From the IMG/VR virus record IMGVR_UViG_3300046007_007307, positions 1-22,307 of that record: a stretch of 22,307 nucleotides of DNA. One strand, written 5' to 3'. Positions 18,329-22,307 of this stretch are shown here, piece by piece. The stretch's first letter is position 1. Every line of letters starts with the position of its first letter. The DNA is from a virus. The notes below the pieces were generated by a model, which searched no databases, was not told where the DNA came from, and saw only the letters and a program-made list of their open reading frames with translations. The position numbers and the translations under genes were made by a program.

Positions 18329-19924
18329 TCAGGCCAATGTGATGTTGCCAACGCGGGTCACGCCATCGCTGCCACGGTAGCTGATGCGCATGTTCGTATT
18401 GCTGGTCGGCGTGATCGCCATTTGCCCGTTGATCGTCAGCGTCGGCGCAGTGTTCGCCGGTTGCCAGATCATGTTCTTGGATGCATCGATGCGGAGGATC
18501 TCGCCCGCCGCATTGGAAAACGTGGCATAGGTCTGACTCGCCGGGATCTCGACGTCAAACGTCTGCGTGCCAGTCTGGTTCAGGCGCAGCCCGGCCAGCG
18601 TGCCGGCATTGGTCACAGCGTCGATGGTTTTGACGTTGACGTAACTGCTGCCCGCGCCGTTGCCTGCGATCAGGCCATCTTGACCCTGCACAGGCCCACG
18701 GCTGTAGATCATGGCCTGCGACTCGTTGTTGATCGCAAGCACAACGCCCGTCGCCGGGTTGAAGCCCATGCCGCCCTTGCCGTAGCCCAGCGGCAGGTAC
18801 ATGCCATAGCAGTTCGTGACCGCGCCCGCACCCGTGACGGTCGGCGCGTTGACGATCAGCCCGTAATAGTTCGTGAGCGTGCCCGCGCTCACAATGGGGC
18901 TGGTCACAAACGAGAACAGATTGCCGAACGTGCCCGACACAGCAAACTCGGACCCGACCTGATAGCAGGCATGGTGCCCGCTGACCGATGCGCCCACCGT
19001 CTTGGTGCGGTCGTCGAAACTGTTGTGGCTGACGTCGGTCCGGTTGTAGACGCTGCTGTCCGTGAAGCTGTGCGGGTTCAACCCACCGGCACCCTCCAGC
19101 ACGCGGCTGACGACAACCTGCGCGTCTTCGCTGTTGTTGACGTTGTTGTCGCCAACCCACAGCACGCCTTCAAAACCGTCAGTGTCGTATGTGCGCGTGG
19201 TGGCGCCGCGCTTGTAGGAGCCTTTTGGCCTCCACACGATGCGGCCCGTGGCCGCAGCAGCCGTGAATGCCGCCGAACTGTCAGCCACGCCAGTGGGGTC
19301 TGCCCCGGTGAAGTCCAGCACGCTGATCCGGTCTTGCAGCCGCGTCGATGTCGCACGCGAAGCGCTGCCCGAGAAGCCCGGGTTGTAGAGGATGGACGCC
19401 GCGTTGTTGCCGGTGGCGTTGATGAAGCTGTTCACCGCAGATTCAAGCTGGGCCACGGTGATCGTGGACACAACCGGGGCGCCGCCGCCGTTGAAGGTCA
19501 GCAGCCTGTCGGAACGGCTCAACGCTGCCGGGAGTTCTGGCAACACCTCGCCGGCCGGTGCGCGCACGCTGGTGGGGCTGGCCTTTGAGCCGAAAACCAA
19601 CTCCTGCAGCACCAGCCAGAGCCGGTCGAAGTCGGCATTGACAACCGCCGCCAGCAGGTCGCCGTTGTTCTGGTAGTCCGTCGAGCGAGTGACCGAACTG
19701 TTGCGCAGCAGCACCACACGCTGGCCCAGCGTCGGCGTGACCACCATGGTGACCGAACCACCCATGCCGGTGGTCACGCTGAAGTCAGCGCCCACCGTCT
19801 TGACCACGCCGTCAACCAGCACGGTCATGTCGCCCGCAGACAGAAGCTGGAACGAGAAGGCAAAGACGGCGCTTGTGCCGTTGGCGGTGTAGGCCTGAAG
19901 TGGGGTCTGCTGTGAAACGGCCAT
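18329..19924 (-). CDS. Tail fibre/tailspike with T7 gp17-type N-terminus
   Basis: A 531-residue receptor-binding protein. Residues 1-115 (MAVSQQTPLQAYTANGTSAVFAFSF, VLVDGVVKTVGADFSV, RVVLLRNSSVTRSTDYQNNG) are the T7 tail-fibre N-terminal domain that fixes the fibre to the tail tube. Residues 205-250 (ISVLDFTGADPTGVADSSAAF, VWRPKGSYKRG) open a pectate-lyase-like beta-helix, as in tailspikes that hold or cut polysaccharide. The rest is Gly/Asn/Thr-rich beta sequence ending with NTNMRISYRGSDGVTRVG, a common trimer tip. It lies directly downstream of TerL. With the deacetylase at 292-1650 the phage would carry two sugar-acting virion proteins. Confidence 0.85.
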   Translation of the reverse strand: MAVSQQTPLQAYTANGTSAVFAFSFQLLSAGDMTVLVDGVVKTVGADFSVTTGMGGSVTMVVTPTLGQRVVLLRNSSVTRSTDYQNNGDLLAAVVNADFDRLWLVLQELVFGSKASPTSVRAPAGEVLPELPAALSRSDRLLTFNGGGAPVVSTITVAQLESAVNSFINATGNNAASILYNPGFSGSASRATSTRLQDRISVLDFTGADPTGVADSSAAFTAAAATGRIVWRPKGSYKRGATTRTYDTDGFEGVLWVGDNNVNNSEDAQVVVSRVLEGAGGLNPHSFTDSSVYNRTDVSHNSFDDRTKTVGASVSGHHACYQVGSEFAVSGTFGNLFSFVTSPIVSAGTLTNYYGLIVNAPTVTGAGAVTNCYGMYLPLGYGKGGMGFNPATGVVLAINNESQAMIYSRGPVQGQDGLIAGNGAGSSYVNVKTIDAVTNAGTLAGLRLNQTGTQTFDVEIPASQTYATFSNAAGEILRIDASKNMIWQPANTAPTLTINGQMAITPTSNTNMRISYRGSDGVTRVGNITLA

Positions 19925-19951
19925 AAGCCCTCGCGCTGGTGGCGCGCAGGG

Positions 19952-21586
19952 TCAGTCCGTCAGCACAACCTCATGCACGCCCGCGCTTGGGCGCCAATCG
20001 TCGCGGTCTTGCTGGGTCGGAATCCCGTCAGAAGCCTGGGCCCGCACGATGCGCTCGGGCGTCTCGGCCACCGCGCCGGCCACCGCGTCGAGGTAGTCGT
20101 CGGGTTGCTCTCTGACTGCCGGGTTCCAGTCGCGCATCTGCTCGGGCAATGGCCCATCCAGCACAGACACATGCGCCCACAGTTGGCCGTCGGACAACAG
20201 CAGCGGCTCCAGGCTTTCCAGAATGCGCCGGTTCTTGTTCTGCGTGGCGGTGTCTTCCTTCACCCCGCAGGTCAGACGCTGCTGCTTCAGCGCCGCCTTA
20301 ACCACGGCCGGGCTGAATTTGCCGATGCCGTTGGTCTCGATGGTCAGGCGCGGCAGCATGAACTGGCGGATCAGGTTGCACAGCCCCAGCACTTGCCCAC
20401 CGATGATGGTCTTCCCGTCCTCGGCAAAGACGGCCACATCCCCGAGCAGCCGTTCAGTGCGGTGCAGGTAGCGCCGGCCGTCCTCGTCCTGCAGCACCAC
20501 GGCCACGGCCGACACATCGCTGGTCAGCTTGCCGCTGGCCGGGTCCCACCGCATGGAAGCCGCCACGATCCGCACGCCGCCCAGCGTCATCACGGCCTCG
20601 CCGTTGGCGCGACGAATCGTCGGCTCCACGTCGTAGGGGATCAGCCGGTCGGGGTTGAGCCTGGTGTCGGTGATCGGCTTGGAGTGCAGTTGATACTGCG
20701 AATCCCACTCGTTGATGGTGCGCGTCTGCCGGCGCCGCTTCAGCATCTCGCTCGATGTGAAGCGCTCGGGCCAAGCGCTGCCGGCGTAGCAGTCCACCAC
20801 CGCAGCCGGTGGCTTCTTGAACACCACGACCCGCCCGGTCAGCGTGTAGTCCTTGCCCGCAACCAGCAGCCGGGCCGGCTCACCGATGCCGCTGAAGATC
20901 ATCTCGGGCGCGAACGGCAACGCATAGCGCACCTCGGTGGCCATTTCGATGCGGTGTTCATGTTCAAACATGCGGATGGTCAGGCAGTCCGCGCCGAGTC
21001 GCTGCTGCTCGTCATAGAGGCTGTCGTGTGTGTGGGGCGTGCCGATGAACAGCTTCCGGCCACCGGGCACCAGAATGTGCGTCTGCTCGCCCAGCCTGTA
21101 GCGCAGTTTTTCCCGCGCCTCGGGCGTCTGGATGTTGCGCGGCACCTCGACGTCGTCGTTCTGGCACTCGTCGGCCCGTGCCGAGGTGACGTTGGACAGG
21201 ATGCCCTTGGCGTACATGCTCGCGTTGCGGGCGTCGGTGGCGCCATGCACCCACCACTGCTCGACCTCGCCCTCGCGCAACATGCCGGCAGTCAGCGGGT
21301 GTGCCGCAATCACGTTTTTCGTGTCGCGGCTGGTCTTGTACGCGGTCGGGTCGCTCTCGGACTGGTGCAGGATGCGGAACGTGGGGTCGCTGTAGTACCT
21401 CCAGGCGTTGTAGACGGCCAGCAGCGTGGACTTGCCGAACCCTCGGAAGCACCGCAACACCGCCAGGTCGCCCCGCGTCTCAAGCCAGTAGCAGGCGCGG
21501 ATGTGGATGGCCGGCACCACCCAGCGCTGGCGCTCCGCCCACATCAGGAAGAACGCCAGGAAGGTGATCTTAGGCTTTGCCGCCAT
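19952..21586 (-). CDS. terL: Terminase large subunit (podovirus type)
   Basis: The 544-residue DNA-packaging motor. Walker A is CFRGFGKST (residues 46-54); the ATPase lobe continues with TSRDTKNVIAAHPL, SARADECQNDDVEVP (acidic Walker B region) and LFIGTPHTHDSLYD. The C-terminal RNaseH-like nuclease has ASMRWDPASGKLTSDVSAVAVVLQDEDG, TIETNGIGKFSP and the final DDYLDAVAGA acidic residues. It matches T7 gp19/BPP-1 type terminases in order and size. The ATG at 21586 overlaps the end of the upstream gene, suggesting coupling with a small subunit. The tail-fibre gene follows after 27 bases. Confidence 0.92.
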   Translation of the reverse strand: MAAKPKITFLAFFLMWAERQRWVVPAIHIRACYWLETRGDLAVLRCFRGFGKSTLLAVYNAWRYYSDPTFRILHQSESDPTAYKTSRDTKNVIAAHPLTAGMLREGEVEQWWVHGATDARNASMYAKGILSNVTSARADECQNDDVEVPRNIQTPEAREKLRYRLGEQTHILVPGGRKLFIGTPHTHDSLYDEQQRLGADCLTIRMFEHEHRIEMATEVRYALPFAPEMIFSGIGEPARLLVAGKDYTLTGRVVVFKKPPAAVVDCYAGSAWPERFTSSEMLKRRRQTRTINEWDSQYQLHSKPITDTRLNPDRLIPYDVEPTIRRANGEAVMTLGGVRIVAASMRWDPASGKLTSDVSAVAVVLQDEDGRRYLHRTERLLGDVAVFAEDGKTIIGGQVLGLCNLIRQFMLPRLTIETNGIGKFSPAVVKAALKQQRLTCGVKEDTATQNKNRRILESLEPLLLSDGQLWAHVSVLDGPLPEQMRDWNPAVREQPDDYLDAVAGAVAETPERIVRAQASDGIPTQQDRDDWRPSAGVHEVVLTD

Positions 21587-21929
21587 GCGTGCGCCTGTCG
21601 AATGCCGCCTTGCCAGCGCCAGATTGGATGCGACTCAGCGCCTTTGCAGCCTCCTTTTCGGCGCTGGCAATGATCTTGTCAAGGTCTGCGCCGTCGCCGT
21701 CCGCGCCCCCGCTTGCGTGGTGCGCCACCAGATCGAGCGTGTACTTCAAGACGCCGCCCGTTGCCATCGCCATCTTGCGGCACCAGTAGGCGTCGCCGCG
21801 CTCCTGTTGCGTCAGGTCAGCGGGTGGCCTGCCGCCGCACGTCCACTGGCTCGGGTCGGCGTTGGCGATGAACGTGTCGGCCAGCGCCTCGGACAGCGCC
21901 TGAATGCGTGCGATCTGGTCGGGTCTCAT
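21570..21929 (-). CDS. Conserved protein before TerL, likely TerS-like
   Basis: A 119-residue protein: MRPDQIARIQALSEALADTFIANADPSQW, then QQERGDAYWCRKMAMATGGVLKYTLDLV and a charged C-terminal helix (DLDKIIASAEKEAAKALSRIQSGAGKAAFDRR). The GDAYWCRKMAMAT-like motif is shared by proteins placed just upstream of podoviral terL and thought to act as small terminase. The helical N-terminal part and C-terminal coiled coil would suit an oligomeric DNA-recognition protein, but no HTH is evident. ATG 21929 shares its A with the previous gene's stop region; the end overlaps terL by 17 bases. Confidence 0.65.
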   Translation of the reverse strand: MRPDQIARIQALSEALADTFIANADPSQWTCGGRPPADLTQQERGDAYWCRKMAMATGGVLKYTLDLVAHHASGGADGDGADLDKIIASAEKEAAKALSRIQSGAGKAAFDRRTHGGKA

Positions 21930-22307
21930 CAGTTCGCTCCTGCCATGGCCTCAAAACTCGGGGCGCGCTCGGGCGCGAAGTCGCCGCCCGGCGACCACCA
22001 GTAGTCCTGGCCCCAATCCTTGCGCGCCTTGTTCTGGATGCGCGACAGGTAGCCAGGGCTCATGGCCTCCTGCGCAGCATGCAGCCCGGCCTGGTCGAGC
22101 GCTGTCTTCGCGTACCAGAGATTGACCAGCGGCAGATGGCTGCGAGCGAATCGCATAGCCTCGGCGCCTGCGTGCGTCTGCTTGCCGGCGCGCATCTCGT
22201 CGAAGTTGCCCTTGGTCAGTTCGTACAGGTCGGCAGCGCTGCCGAAGGACGGCCCCAGCAGCAGGCGCCCGAAGCTGTCCATCGGGCTGCGGTCGTCGGT
22301 CGTGTCG
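21929..22307 (-). CDS. C-terminus of large internal virion protein (partial)
   Basis: The frame is open from the right edge (DTTDDRSPMDSFGRLLLGPSFGSAADLYELTKGN onward in meaning), so the ATG at 22282 is probably internal. The ending SRIQNKARKDWGQDYWWSPG is the typical tail of very large podovirus core/ejection proteins, often over a thousand residues long, which form the internal core and enter the host envelope with the DNA. Only about 125 residues are visible. It is followed at once by the TerS-like gene. Identity as ejection protein is from the C-terminal pattern. Confidence 0.65.
   Translation of the reverse strand, partial: DTTDDRSPMDSFGRLLLGPSFGSAADLYELTKGNFDEMRAGKQTHAGAEAMRFARSHLPLVNLWYAKTALDQAGLHAAQEAMSPGYLSRIQNKARKDWGQDYWWSPGGDFAPERAPSFEAMAGAN

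Noticed and set aside
18329-19924. Diversity-generating retroelement, as in phage BPP-1
   Set aside because: No reverse transcriptase, avd or template repeat is visible near the tail fibre, and its C-terminus is an ordinary fibre tip.

Overview
The window is a 22.3 kb piece of a temperate, podovirus-type phage genome from a GC-rich betaproteobacterium. A Burkholderiales host (Comamonadaceae-like) is my inference from codon use and protein style. Virion genes (a T7/BPP-1-type portal, a Bbp19-like protein, a T7-type tail-fibre N-terminus, a podoviral TerL) sit beside lysogeny genes (Cro-like and CI-like regulators, tyrosine integrase) and lambda-like replication and recombination genes (initiator, Erf, Ref-like, NinB). 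Genes are packed with ATGA/GTGA overlaps.

Layout. Positions 1-4180, minus strand: start of the late operon, with an HTH gene, two small head genes, the portal, an unusual polysaccharide deacetylase and a Bbp19-like protein; it continues off the left edge. Positions 4177-9045, minus strand: leftward early operon, with a Cro/YdaS-like regulator, HTH protein, HNH nuclease, replication initiator carrying an iteron array, putative helicase-loader-like protein, a PD-(D/E)XK nuclease and several small proteins. Positions 9046-10088: immunity region with a divergent CI-like repressor, a run of 13-bp operators, a candidate small RNA and further structured non-coding sequence. Positions 10089-15994, plus strand: rightward early operon with tiny orphan genes, erf, ref-like, ninB, a moron segment bounded by integron attC-like palindromes, a DUF4224 protein and the integrase. 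Positions 15995-16771: attP-like region with a complete tRNA-Arg(UCU) and another structured stretch. Positions 16772-22307, minus strand: end of the late operon, with small membrane (lysis) proteins, tail fibre, TerL, a TerS-like gene and the C-terminus of a large internal virion protein, running off the right edge.

Both edges lie in the same leftward late operon (the portal end on the left, the TerL/lysis end on the right), and the integrase/tRNA site lies between them. The window therefore reads as a circular phage map, or a tandem-prophage junction, rather than one prophage bounded by host DNA. The missing scaffold, capsid and tail genes should join the two edges.

The most novel signals are these. 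(1) A roughly 115-nt candidate RNA with two interleaved long stems, a GAAA-capped hairpin and a terminator, driven by a promoter that shares its operator half-site and -10 box with the phage early promoters. (2) A 13-bp operator (TARCG-N3-CGYTA and variants) recurring at both early promoters. (3) Six copies of GGGTGCG-N6-GCGGGGGT inside the initiator gene, spaced out of codon phase, as expected for a replication origin. (4) attC-like sites around a cassette-like gene. (5) A whole tRNA gene at the attachment site, followed by another RNA-like fold. All helices and promoters were found by eye; none was computed.
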